From Oopsacas minuta (taxonomy: Eukaryota > Porifera > Hexactinellida > Lyssacinosida > Leucopsacidae), in the NCBI GenBank assembly GCA_024704765.1, contig JAKMXF010000144.1, positions 434,001-498,000 on the forward strand: DNA of 64,000 bases. The letters run 5' to 3'. The notes beneath the pieces are model-generated. The model was given only the letters and a program-made list of their open reading frames with translations, searched no databases and was not told the DNA's origin. The first letter of the stretch is position 1, and each line of letters starts with the position of its first letter. Positions 9,921-19,357 of this stretch are shown here, piece after piece. The position numbers and the translations under genes are program-made.

Positions 9921-10784
9921 TAAACAAATAAATATGTGTTGTCCTATGTATTCTCTGTTATACGGGATTCTAGATATATTATTTTTCGAAACACAACAAA
10001 TGTTACGAATATTATTTATGCCTGAAACCATGTGTGAAACTTGTGAATATAAAATGTGATAATTTTCATTGTTCTATCTCCTACTATATGTTATCCTAAT
10101 CGAGCCATATTTAAAGGTGAAGATTGATTATTATTATTATTATTATTATAAGACCAAACTGTTGCACTCAAAACAACAGATCGAATTTGCATACACAAAT
10201 GTATAATTGTATTTTTGAAAGTTGATGTGTGGAAATAATATTAACTTACAATTGTTTTCAGTCTTAATATCATTTAGGTATTTCCCAATAATTATATGTT
10301 TACAAAAGTTATTGTTTCCTGACTTACTTTGCAATCACGAAGAGCCTTGTTGAGTTAAAATTTTAGCCATAAACATCCAAATGAACTATACATAAATCAA
10401 AAACATAATTATTCAATTTTGTGAGTCTGTATGTTCGTACAAAATTCACTTACAAATCAATACAATAATCCCCAAATCCCTAATTATATACGGCAAAAAA
10501 GCAACTCAATGATTTTTAAGATACAGTTGATAGTATATTTTGTAGTAAAACACATTTATTGCAGGAATTTGTAGATGAAAATACTGCCATGATTCAACCA
10601 CATACACCTGTATATTTATGTCTCAAAAGGTTGTCCTAGTAGCCTTGATTTCTCTCTAATGATTATTCAAATATATCAAGAATCAACTGATTTAATAGCA
10701 CACTTTATACGCTTATTAAACTCACTGTATGCAATTATAAGTATAAATAGCCCAAGATTGATCGGAGAGTTATACAACTAAAAA
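9921..10784. other. intergenic region
   Basis: Spacer of 864 bp, very AT-rich. It contains a short ATT microsatellite at about 10127-10149. No supported gene or RNA is visible. Confidence 0.5.
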
Positions 10785-12722
10785 ATGAGTGAAAACATTG
10801 GAGATGTTATAAGCAAGGTCCAGACCCCTGAAGATGTTCTGTTTAAATGTTCTTCTTGTTCAGAAACAAAGAAAGATATGAAATTATTTCCCTGTTTCCA
10901 TTCGCTTTGTGAGCAATGTTACGTAATTGAAGATAACGAGCACATGGTTGTTCAATGCAAATTATGTCCTGAAAAATACTTCTCCGATGAGATCGATCCA
11001 ACGCATTTGTCTGACAACTTTTTTGCGAATGAGTACAATATGATGTTAGAAATCTTAGAAAAGTCGCGATCCGGAATTCTTTGTGAGGATTGCTGTCTTC
11101 CGAAGCCGAAAGAAGCGGAAGCTTTCTGCTTCGATTGTAACCGTTTCATGTGTCGTGCTGACATGAAGGCCCATTTAACAGTGACGCAATCGTATTGTGA
11201 CGTAGGCTTCGTGCATTTAGGTATAGACCTGCCAGATCTGAAGCTGAAGGATCCCATACAGTTAATGCATTACGTGAAGGATAGGATTATTAAGTGCTCG
11301 ACACACACCTATAGATCTGAGTACTACTGCCTTGAAGATGAGTTATGGGTTTGCAACCTCTGTAGAGCTGGGCATCATAACTCACATACATTATTTTCTG
11401 ATAAAGAAATCACTGAGAGATGGATGGATGACTTATTGAAGACCCAGGAAAAGTTCCATTATTTCGCTAACGAGAATAGCGTTAACAAGGATGAGATACG
11501 AGCTATTATGACTGAACAGAAGGAAAAGGAAAATGAGGTAGTTAGCCATATTGAAGGAGTATTCAATGAATTGATTAAAAAGATAGAAGAAAAGAAAATT
11601 AACACAATAAATGAAGCGAGGAAGAAATACGAAATGCAGTATGATGTTTTAAACGCTAAACTAGTCGCTATAGAAAGCAGCATGGAACGCATACAAACAG
11701 CTAAACAGTTCATTGATTTTTCAGTACAATTAACTGACAAACATTTCCTGAAAGAGGCCTCATTTATTCTTAGAAGTTATGGTGATGCTCTTCATTGTCA
11801 GAATCTGGAGAAGGACTACATGCCAGATGTGACAATGCGGCTACGTAAATCAATCGATGAGTATGTTGAGGACTTCTGTGTGTTGAAGGAGAATGATGCC
11901 TTGTCCGCTCCCGAAGTTTGCTTTGGCAATTTTGGGCCTGGAGTTGATCAGTTCAAAATGATCTCTGACGTTACGGTTGACAAACAGGGCCGTATCCATG
12001 TTGTAGACTCCCAAGCTTATTCCGTTAAGATCTTCACTCCCGATGGGAAGTTCTTGTCACAGGTTGGTAAACGTGGTGAGGATCAGGGCCAATTCATGCG
12101 ACCATGGGGCATATGTACTAAAGATGACTACATATACGTGTCAGACTATATCCGGCATAATGTACAGATGTTTGACATAGAGGGAAAATTCATCAAGGCA
12201 GTAGGCAAATCTGGAGTAGGAAAGAACCACTTCAAAGAGCCAAGAGGCATGGAAGCGGAGGATGAAGTGTATATCTGTGATAAACTCAACAATCGCATTC
12301 AGGTATACTCACTTAATTTAGAATTCTTGTATACACTGGGACTTGGAGTTAAGCTGAATCAACCGAGAGATATCGCAATGAGTAATCACAGTTTAGTTGT
12401 GCTATGTAGTGGAAGTCCTTGTATAAATGTTATCTTAAAAACTGACGAATTCCAATATACTTTTGGGGAGAAAGGTCCTGGACTACCGCTTAGTGACCCG
12501 TGGTTCATAGCAGCTGATGAGAATTCGTGTATTGTCACTGATACCAAAAGCAATGCTATTCTTCGCTACTCAATAAATGGAGATTTGAATTTTCATTTCA
12601 ACCGTCATGGTGATTATTCAGGTTCTATATGTCAGCCTAATGGGATATACCTTGATGCTAGAGGTATGCTGGTTATTGGGGAGAGTGGGAACTGTAGGAT
12701 CCAAGTTTTGAAACCGGTCTAA
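10785..12722 (+). CDS. TRIM-NHL protein (RING, two B-boxes, coiled coil, NHL repeats)
   Basis: Intronless ORF of 645 residues. A RING finger (CSSC, then CFHSLCEQCY, then CKLCPEKY) occupies about residues 22-63. A first B-box (CEDC...CFDCNRFMC) is at about 100-135 and a second (CSTH...YYCLEDELWVCNLC) at about 172-205. A Glu/Lys-rich coiled coil spans about 235-330. The C-terminal 265 residues contain five or six NHL repeats with signatures such as GRIHVVDSQAYSVKIF, IYVSDYIRHNVQMF and VYICDKLNNRIQVY. It resembles TRIM2/3/32/71 but has no filamin domain between coiled coil and NHL. The expected role is an E3 ubiquitin ligase with an NHL propeller binding RNA or protein; the substrate is unknown. 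An intronless TRIM among spliced genes could reflect family expansion by retrocopy, which is an inference. Confidence 0.88.
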   Translation: MSENIGDVISKVQTPEDVLFKCSSCSETKKDMKLFPCFHSLCEQCYVIEDNEHMVVQCKLCPEKYFSDEIDPTHLSDNFFANEYNMMLEILEKSRSGILCEDCCLPKPKEAEAFCFDCNRFMCRADMKAHLTVTQSYCDVGFVHLGIDLPDLKLKDPIQLMHYVKDRIIKCSTHTYRSEYYCLEDELWVCNLCRAGHHNSHTLFSDKEITERWMDDLLKTQEKFHYFANENSVNKDEIRAIMTEQKEKENEVVSHIEGVFNELIKKIEEKKINTINEARKKYEMQYDVLNAKLVAIESSMERIQTAKQFIDFSVQLTDKHFLKEASFILRSYGDALHCQNLEKDYMPDVTMRLRKSIDEYVEDFCVLKENDALSAPEVCFGNFGPGVDQFKMISDVTVDKQGRIHVVDSQAYSVKIFTPDGKFLSQVGKRGEDQGQFMRPWGICTKDDYIYVSDYIRHNVQMFDIEGKFIKAVGKSGVGKNHFKEPRGMEAEDEVYICDKLNNRIQVYSLNLEFLYTLGLGVKLNQPRDIAMSNHSLVVLCSGSPCINVILKTDEFQYTFGEKGPGLPLSDPWFIAADENSCIVTDTKSNAILRYSINGDLNFHFNRHGDYSGSICQPNGIYLDARGMLVIGESGNCRIQVLKPV

Positions 12723-13062
12723 TTCCTAAATTTAGCAAAGACTCCGATATTCGGACTGTAAAAAAGATAGTTTGTACCAAGCCTTGTCTACTAATATATG
12801 TCATAAATTTGTGTTTGGCTATTACTTAATTGATTGTAAATATACAGAAATAGTTTGCGGATGTTGTTAATTGTTTGTTTATCTTTTCGAGTAATTATTT
12901 TCTAACTACAATTCCTAATCTTTTAATATTCAGAACATTTACGGTTCCCGCGGTTTATCTATCTATTTTACCACAACACATAATCAACAATTTTACTTCA
13001 ACTTCTCCTGGCTTGTATCATAGCTACAATTCTCTACTAGTAGGATTTCCATTTTGTCCAAT
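12723..13062. other. intergenic region
   Basis: AT-rich spacer of 340 bp between the TRIM-NHL and POGLUT genes on the same strand. It probably contains the 3' end of one and the promoter of the other. No other feature is seen. Confidence 0.5.
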
Positions 13063-14520
13063 ATGCAAATGCTGTTGTATTTAACGTTCCTATTCTTCAT
13101 TACAAACAAAATAAATGCTCAGATAAGTACAAAGTCCTACTTTTACGGGCCTGGTCTCAGACCACAGTTTGACTTACCTGTTAGATATTTCTTCATCCAA
13201 GCAGTATCAGAAAATGGAGCTCTAATAAATTCATTTAAGGAAGATAACCCTTTTTCAATTAAATTTCATTCTGGAGATAATTCTAGAACATTCTACGCAA
13301 ATAAAATACTCAATCTGAAGAATGGAACATTCCTAGTTATGTTTCGCTTCTTCAAGAGTTATGAATTCTTGTATTTACAAGTATATTTAGGAAACGAAGA
13401 GTTGGTACAATCCCCTTACGTTCTAAATGCTCCTATCAAGAGTCCTGACTGTAATTGTCCTATTCCTATCTCTCAATGGAAATCAGACTTAACGTGTCCA
13501 AATTATTCCTTCAATGATACGACTCTGGATTATTTCCCCGAAATACAACTTGAAGGTTTAGATAAACGAGTATTTGACAAGTTTCCTCATGCTAGTCTAG
13601 TCCATTATACAATTAAAGATAATAAAATATATCGTAAGACATTAGGTAGATATACAGACTTTAAAATGTTCAGCGACGAATTATTGTTGTATCTTTCCAG
13701 AAAGCTAATTCTCCCTGATATGGAGTTCTTCATGAATTTAGGGGACTGGCCTCAAGAGAGAGACAAGTCTAACCCCCTCCCCATCATATCATGGTGTGGG
13801 AATAAAGGATTTTATGACGTCATACTACCTACGTATGAATTAACCCGTGCTACGCTCCAGGGCCTACACAGACAAGAATTAGATGTATTAATGACATACG
13901 GACATGTAGGACCCCAGTGGAAGGATAAAAAGAAACAGGCTTTATTCCGGGGTCGTGATTCTAGACAGGAGAGACTTGACCTTGTGGAATACCGTAGAAA
14001 TGATACAAATAGATATGACATAGGTTTGACTCACTTTTTCTTCTTCAAACATGATGAGAATAAATTCGGTCCTATCCTATCTAGAATAGGTTTTTTCGAT
14101 TTTTTCACATACCGCTATCAGTTATGCTTAGACGGTACAGTTGCTGCTTATAGACTCCCTTATCTGTTGTCCGGTACCTCTCTTGTATTCAAACAGGACT
14201 CTTACTACTATGAACATTTCTACAGATTTATTCATCCCTGGATACATTACGTACCGTTCACTAAGGATTTTAATGAGCTTGATAGACTGCTAGATTGGGC
14301 TGAAGCTAATGAGAATAAGGTAGATAGAATAATACAATCATCTCGTAGGATAGCTGAGGATCATCTATTCCCAGATAAGGTATTGTGTTATGTAACTATG
14401 TTGTTTGAAGAATATGCTAGTAGGTTGAGTGGGAAGATTATAGTTCATCCTGATATGGAGCTTGTACAACAGTCCACAGATGTGTGTACGATTTGTAAAG
14501 CGCCTCGAGATGAGTTTTAA
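13063..14520 (+). CDS. protein O-glucosyltransferase 2/3 (KDELC-type)
   Basis: Intronless, 485 residues from the ATG at 13063, which opens a classic signal peptide (MQMLLYLTFLFF...). It is followed by a filamin-like domain beginning YGPGLRPQFDLPVRYFF (about residues 24-125), then a CAP10/GT90 glucosyltransferase domain (about 150-480) with DMEFFMNLGDWP, KQALFRGRDSRQERL, YRYQLCLDGTVAAYRLPYLL and ALVFKQ-like SLVFKQDSYYYEHF. This domain order defines POGLUT2/3, ER enzymes that add O-glucose to EGF repeats of Notch and related proteins. The C-terminus is RDEF, a plausible variant of the KDEL retrieval signal. Length matches the family (about 500). Confidence 0.9.
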   Translation: MQMLLYLTFLFFITNKINAQISTKSYFYGPGLRPQFDLPVRYFFIQAVSENGALINSFKEDNPFSIKFHSGDNSRTFYANKILNLKNGTFLVMFRFFKSYEFLYLQVYLGNEELVQSPYVLNAPIKSPDCNCPIPISQWKSDLTCPNYSFNDTTLDYFPEIQLEGLDKRVFDKFPHASLVHYTIKDNKIYRKTLGRYTDFKMFSDELLLYLSRKLILPDMEFFMNLGDWPQERDKSNPLPIISWCGNKGFYDVILPTYELTRATLQGLHRQELDVLMTYGHVGPQWKDKKKQALFRGRDSRQERLDLVEYRRNDTNRYDIGLTHFFFFKHDENKFGPILSRIGFFDFFTYRYQLCLDGTVAAYRLPYLLSGTSLVFKQDSYYYEHFYRFIHPWIHYVPFTKDFNELDRLLDWAEANENKVDRIIQSSRRIAEDHLFPDKVLCYVTMLFEEYASRLSGKIIVHPDMELVQQSTDVCTICKAPRDEF

Positions 14521-14636
14521 TGATTAGTTATTTGAGTGTATTTACTAGTTATTGTATATGATTTTATTTTGTTACAGAGACTTTAGAAATTGAATTATTA
14601 TCGAATGTTTTAAACACTAGCTATAACTCTACCCAT

Positions 14637-16436
14637 ATGGAAGCAGAACCTATCAACGAGGTTATAGTTGAGAATGTAGAAAAGATGGTAGAGGGAGCTA
14701 GCGAGATACCTAAAGATCCTATAATAGATATTACAGAACCTATACCAGCTGACCCTGTAGATCCTATACCAGCTGACCCTGTAGATCCTATACCAGCTGG
14801 TCCTGTAGATCCTATACCAGTCGATACTACAGATATTATATCAACTGACCCTGTAGATCCTATACCAGTCGATACTACAGATATTATATCAACTGACCCT
14901 GTAGATCCTATACCAGCTGGTCCTGTAGATCCTATACCAGTCGATACTACAGATATTATATCAACTGACCCTGTAGATCCTATACCAGCTGACCCTGTAG
15001 ATCCTATACCAGCCGATACTACAGATATTATATCAACTGACCCTGTATATCCTATACCAGCCGATACTACAGATATTATATCAACTGACCCTGTAGATCC
15101 TATACCAGCTGACCCTGTAGATCCTATACCAGCCGATACTACAGATATTATATCAACTGACCCTGTAGATCCTATACCAGCTGACCCTGTAGATCCTATA
15201 CCAGCCGATACTACAGATATTATATCAACTGACCCTGTAGATCCTATACTAGCCGATACTACAGATATAATATCAAATGACCCTGTAGATCCTATACCAG
15301 CTGACCCTGTAGATCCTATACCAGCCGATACTACAGATATAATATCAACTGACCCTGTAGATCCTATACCAGCTGACCCTGTAGATCCTATACCAGCCGA
15401 TACTACAGATATTATATCAACTGACCCTGTAGATCCTATACCAGCTGACCCTGTAGATCCTATACCAGTTGGTCCTGTAGATCCTATACCAGCTGATACT
15501 ACAGATATAATATCAACTGACCCTGTAAATCCTATACCAGCTGACCCTGTAGATCCTATATCAGCTGTTCCTGTAGATTCTATACCAGCTGGTCCTGTAG
15601 ATCCTATACCAGCCGATACTACAGATATTATATCAGCTGATACTTCAGATTCTAAACCTGCGGATAGTAAAGATCCTATACCAACTAATACTACAGACCA
15701 CACGCGAGCTGGTGTTGAAGAATCTATCTCAGTTGACACTACAGAACCAACAGATCCAAAACAACAAGGGGAATCCATCAAGCATGAAGGAGAGATAGCT
15801 GAAGAATACAAAGCTCCCTCTTCCTCCAATACAGCTATAAATATACCTAAGAAAAAGACTGCTATCAATGCAATTCCTGTAATACAGGTATCTACTACAG
15901 AACCTAATACAAACACCTCATCTCCTGAACTTAAGAGTCCCTCACCTACCAGATCTAGTTTGTCTCGCAAAGAAAGTCGCAGCAAAAGTCAAAAGCGAGT
16001 ATCCTTCATAAGCACCACGGATACTCGAGACAAGAAAATATCCACATCTAGCTGTCCTATTTGGCCGCGATCAGCTGATTTCACAGTTGCTCTAGGAGAT
16101 AAAGCTGTTGATAGATATGTAAATGAGAAGTGGACACTCAGTGAGTCATGGCTACACTGTGTTGACTACCTTGGTGAGGAGCCTGTAGATTCTAAGCGAC
16201 ACCTCTTTAGAGTAAAGTTCTCACAACCTACCAGACGGAGACCTATCCCAGCTCATACAGCCTGTGTCTACTTCACACTTGTGATAGGAGAAACAGCTGA
16301 TGAGCAAGTAGATGTATGGTGGGTAATGGAGGGACAGAGGATGCCACATAAACCGGAAGAAGGTCTCTTCAGAGAGCAGTGGCTCAAGGATATTCTAGCC
16401 GCGAAGAGTATTATATGTTTTGAAACTCTCTTCTAG
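14637..16436 (+). CDS. repeat-rich protein with unknown globular C-terminal domain
   Basis: Intronless ORF of 599 residues. Residues about 32-340 are built from two alternating 8-residue units, DPVDPIPA and DTTDIIST, giving a strongly acidic, Pro-rich region. A polar linker follows, rich in Ser/Lys and containing KRVSF, which fits the PP1-docking consensus. The last about 130 residues (from IWPRSADF) look globular, with WLHCVDYLG, HLFRVKFSQPTRRRP, VYFTLVIGE and VWWVMEGQRMPHKP. I do not recognise this domain. There is no signal peptide or membrane segment. The repeat region is also open on the opposite strand, which is a by-product of the 24-bp period. Confidence 0.7.
   Translation: MEAEPINEVIVENVEKMVEGASEIPKDPIIDITEPIPADPVDPIPADPVDPIPAGPVDPIPVDTTDIISTDPVDPIPVDTTDIISTDPVDPIPAGPVDPIPVDTTDIISTDPVDPIPADPVDPIPADTTDIISTDPVYPIPADTTDIISTDPVDPIPADPVDPIPADTTDIISTDPVDPIPADPVDPIPADTTDIISTDPVDPILADTTDIISNDPVDPIPADPVDPIPADTTDIISTDPVDPIPADPVDPIPADTTDIISTDPVDPIPADPVDPIPVGPVDPIPADTTDIISTDPVNPIPADPVDPISAVPVDSIPAGPVDPIPADTTDIISADTSDSKPADSKDPIPTNTTDHTRAGVEESISVDTTEPTDPKQQGESIKHEGEIAEEYKAPSSSNTAINIPKKKTAINAIPVIQVSTTEPNTNTSSPELKSPSPTRSSLSRKESRSKSQKRVSFISTTDTRDKKISTSSCPIWPRSADFTVALGDKAVDRYVNEKWTLSESWLHCVDYLGEEPVDSKRHLFRVKFSQPTRRRPIPAHTACVYFTLVIGETADEQVDVWWVMEGQRMPHKPEEGLFREQWLKDILAAKSIICFETLF
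14732..15650 (+). repeat. coding tandem repeat, two interleaved 24-bp units
   Basis: Unit A is close to CCTGTAGATCCTATACCAGC plus four bases (protein DPVDPIPA). Unit B is close to ACTACAGATATTATATCAAC plus four bases (protein DTTDIIST). They alternate mainly as A-B or A-A-B, so higher-order 48- and 72-bp blocks recur with very few substitutions, indicating recent homogenisation. Confidence 0.93.
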
Positions 16437-16621
16437 TAATAGCAACCGCAACCCTTATCCTTACGCGTATTCACATATCTGTATTTATTTCAACAATCAA
16501 TACTAAGGAAATTAACATCCATGGTATATTAAGGTATTATATGGTAATTATTTGTGACCTTATTAGTGTGTATTTTTGATAAAAATTTCCATTAGAAACG
16601 GGAGTATAGTCTTCTCCATAT

Positions 16622-18520
16622 ATGGCAACACAAGACGTTCTCCCCCAGCTGTATCAACAGCTGAACATTTGTACAGGAACAGATGATTACCTCAGATCTA
16701 GAAGGATAGCAGAACAGATTATGAAGGCAGATCCTACTCAATGGGATGCTTTTTATACAAAGTTAGTTTGTTTCGTGCATGAGTCAAATTTTGAGGCTGT
16801 AATTAGAAATATAGCCTCTCATAATTTCGGGGATAAATCGAAAGAACTCGCGTTTATTCACGCCTACACTCTCTACCGGCTGAATAGACATCAAGATGCA
16901 CTTAACACTCTCTCCAAGAATGAGAACGGTATCAGAGAACTTGAATTGAGAGCTCAGATCTTGTATAAAATGGAAAGATACGAGGATTCAGTTACTGTTT
17001 ATCAACATAAACTCTCTCAACTAGAGGACATAGACTCTGACAGATTAGTTAACCAGTTAGCAGCCCTATCCCTTTGTCCTACTCCCCAGGAATGTAGCAT
17101 TACCCCTGATATCCTAGACACATACGAACAGCTCTACAACTACTCCAGTGTACTGATAGCTGTAGGCGATGCTCCACAGGCTCTTGATTATCTTGAGAAA
17201 GCTGAATCAACAGCTGTCAATGAAATGACACAAGACCCTGATTATTCACAGGAAGAACTTGAGGATGAGATGAGTGTTATTCGTGTACAGAAAGCATTCG
17301 CTTCACAGTTAGTCGGTCAAACTAAAGAAGCAAGCAAAATATATACACAACTTATAAAGAAAAGGATTAGTGATCATTCTGTAAGCGCTATTGCTTCTAA
17401 TAACGTTATTAGTATCAACAAAGATAAAGATATATTCGACTCTAGGAAGAGAATGAAAGCATGTACTAGTGAAGCAGCTCTTAAGAAAATGACGTCACAA
17501 CAACGTAGCATAGTACACTTCAATAAATGTTTGTTAGCGATTAATACTAATCAGTTGGAACAAGCTAGGAGCTATCTACAGCATTTGAGGAAGATCGAGA
17601 AGAATGGTAACGAACTGGTACCCCTGTTAGAGCTGTCTATACAGCGGAGGAACGAGGGACTAGGAGACTCTAAAGGGTCCCTACTTGATCTACTGTCTCG
17701 TCATAAGGACTCTCCCTCTATAGCTCTTACACTAGCACAAATTGCATTGAATACTCACCAATTAGAATTGTGCTGTGAGATCATCTGCTCTACCACCCCT
17801 ATCTGCTACAAGCCTAGCTTCGTGTCATTTGTAGTGACTGCATATTTGAGATTAGGGGAGTTTGATAAAATTGATGAAGTGTTAACTACCGCGATAAACT
17901 ACTGGTTATCACGTAAAGACACAGAATCAAAATCTATTGAGCATTTAAAGAAATTTGTATGTCACTCAGCTAATTTTAAATTACAAAGGAATTGTTACCG
18001 TGAGGCAGGCGAAATTCTGGAGAAGTTTGAAGAATATTTTCAAGATGATCGCGTTTATTCACAACTCCTAATCAGCTCTTTCGCGGCTATTGATATTACG
18101 AAAGCCGAGAAAGTTCTGTCTTCACTAGATCAGAAGGAAATCAAAAAAGTTAATGTAGACGAACTTGAAAAAGTCCAAAACCTCAGACAAGTAATTTCTA
18201 AAAAGACACCACTTCTTGACAAGATAAGTAAGAAGGATGATAAACCGGATAGATCGATTAAATCCAAGCGTAAAAGTAAAAAGAAGAAAGGTAAACTCCC
18301 CAAGAATTACAATCCTGATAAACCTCCTGACCCAGAACGTTGGTTACCTATGAGAGAACGTTCTTATAATAAGAAATTAAGGAAGAAAGGCGGTCGTAAA
18401 GTATACGCTAGATCTCCTCACCAATCAACACAGAGTGATAAGCCTGAGCCTAAACCTATGTCAGCTAATCAGAAGAAGAAACAGCAGCAGAAGAGTAAGA
18501 AGAAAGGTAAGAGATGGTAA
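16622..18520 (+). CDS. SRP72: signal recognition particle subunit SRP72
   Basis: Intronless ORF of 632 residues (human SRP72 about 671). The N-terminal 500 residues form helical TPR-like repeats, for example around YTLYRLNRHQDALNTL and LRAQILYKMERYEDSVTVY. The C-terminus carries the SRP72 RNA-binding signature: a lysine-rich run, then LPKNYNPDKPPDPERWLPMR, then a basic tail. SRP72 binds 7SL RNA with SRP68 and is required for co-translational targeting to the ER. Nothing appears truncated. It starts at the ATG at 16622. Confidence 0.95.
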   Translation: MATQDVLPQLYQQLNICTGTDDYLRSRRIAEQIMKADPTQWDAFYTKLVCFVHESNFEAVIRNIASHNFGDKSKELAFIHAYTLYRLNRHQDALNTLSKNENGIRELELRAQILYKMERYEDSVTVYQHKLSQLEDIDSDRLVNQLAALSLCPTPQECSITPDILDTYEQLYNYSSVLIAVGDAPQALDYLEKAESTAVNEMTQDPDYSQEELEDEMSVIRVQKAFASQLVGQTKEASKIYTQLIKKRISDHSVSAIASNNVISINKDKDIFDSRKRMKACTSEAALKKMTSQQRSIVHFNKCLLAINTNQLEQARSYLQHLRKIEKNGNELVPLLELSIQRRNEGLGDSKGSLLDLLSRHKDSPSIALTLAQIALNTHQLELCCEIICSTTPICYKPSFVSFVVTAYLRLGEFDKIDEVLTTAINYWLSRKDTESKSIEHLKKFVCHSANFKLQRNCYREAGEILEKFEEYFQDDRVYSQLLISSFAAIDITKAEKVLSSLDQKEIKKVNVDELEKVQNLRQVISKKTPLLDKISKKDDKPDRSIKSKRKSKKKKGKLPKNYNPDKPPDPERWLPMRERSYNKKLRKKGGRKVYARSPHQSTQSDKPEPKPMSANQKKKQQQKSKKKGKRW

Positions 18521-19357
18521 CGACGTCATCATTAGTGTAATAGTAGTGTATTGCTAAGCTGATTAGCTGGTGGAGCCTTGAGTCAGATATGTTCATATTT
18601 CTGTAGTGGAAAGAGGTATAGTAATTACGTAAAATAATAAATGTAAATGCATGTGTGTGTATTCTATACATTAGTATAGTATTTTCCCAAATATGCAGGC
18701 ACAATATATGCGTACTAACCTCTTGTAAGCATCGTGATTCTTGTAGTGGCTATTGTAAGAGCTAGTCTCTGGGTTCAAGTGGTCCTTAAGTTCACTCCCC
18801 TGAGAGGGAGGCTAGATATAGATACACCCTGATAATGTGTCTGGTCAATCTATTCGATAATTCCATTTCATAACTATGAGGATCTTAGTAATGTCAGATC
18901 AGGTGACATGTCTAGATAAAGATAGTTAATCAATGAATATGACTAATTATCATAGCGCTTGCATATTAATAGAGTATCTTATGGACAAACTGATTTATTC
19001 GCTGAATTATCATTGTATAACTTATTGAATAGCTTTCGTCTCTCGCATCTTTTCACGAATAAGTGTAAGTTAATTGCTTTGTCTTTCCTAATTCTCAAGA
19101 TTGAACTTTCCTAAGTTTCCTGACATTAAGTCCCTACCCTTCCTAATGTATGCACATAAAACTTCTCATTATAGCCAGTTTATGACGATATCTCATTGTA
19201 GAATTGGGGAATAAGAACTCTATTAGCCGCAGGAAGCCCTAGTCCTTGTCTGGGTCTCTTCACAGATGTAATGCCATTATTGTCAGCAAATGCTGTTTGA
19301 TAATTAGTACATTCATAGATATAGATTTGAATAATTCGAATAAATTTGTTAGAAATT
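18521..19357. other. intergenic region
   Basis: Spacer of 837 bp between SRP72 and DNAJC11. No gene, RNA or inverted-repeat element was recognised. A short antisense open frame here is not supported. Confidence 0.5.

Noticed and set aside
12875-13084. 69-residue frame just before POGLUT
   Set aside because: It overlaps the signal-peptide start of POGLUT in another frame and has no recognisable features; probably 5' untranslated sequence.
14621-15985. 454-residue minus-strand open frame of Ser/Gly/Ile repeats
   Set aside because: It is the reverse of the 24-bp coding repeat, open only because of the repeat period. The plus frame extends into a non-repetitive globular domain.
18769-18815. GGTTCAAGT string suggestive of a tRNA T-arm
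   Set aside because: No acceptor stem, A-box or cloverleaf could be assembled around it.
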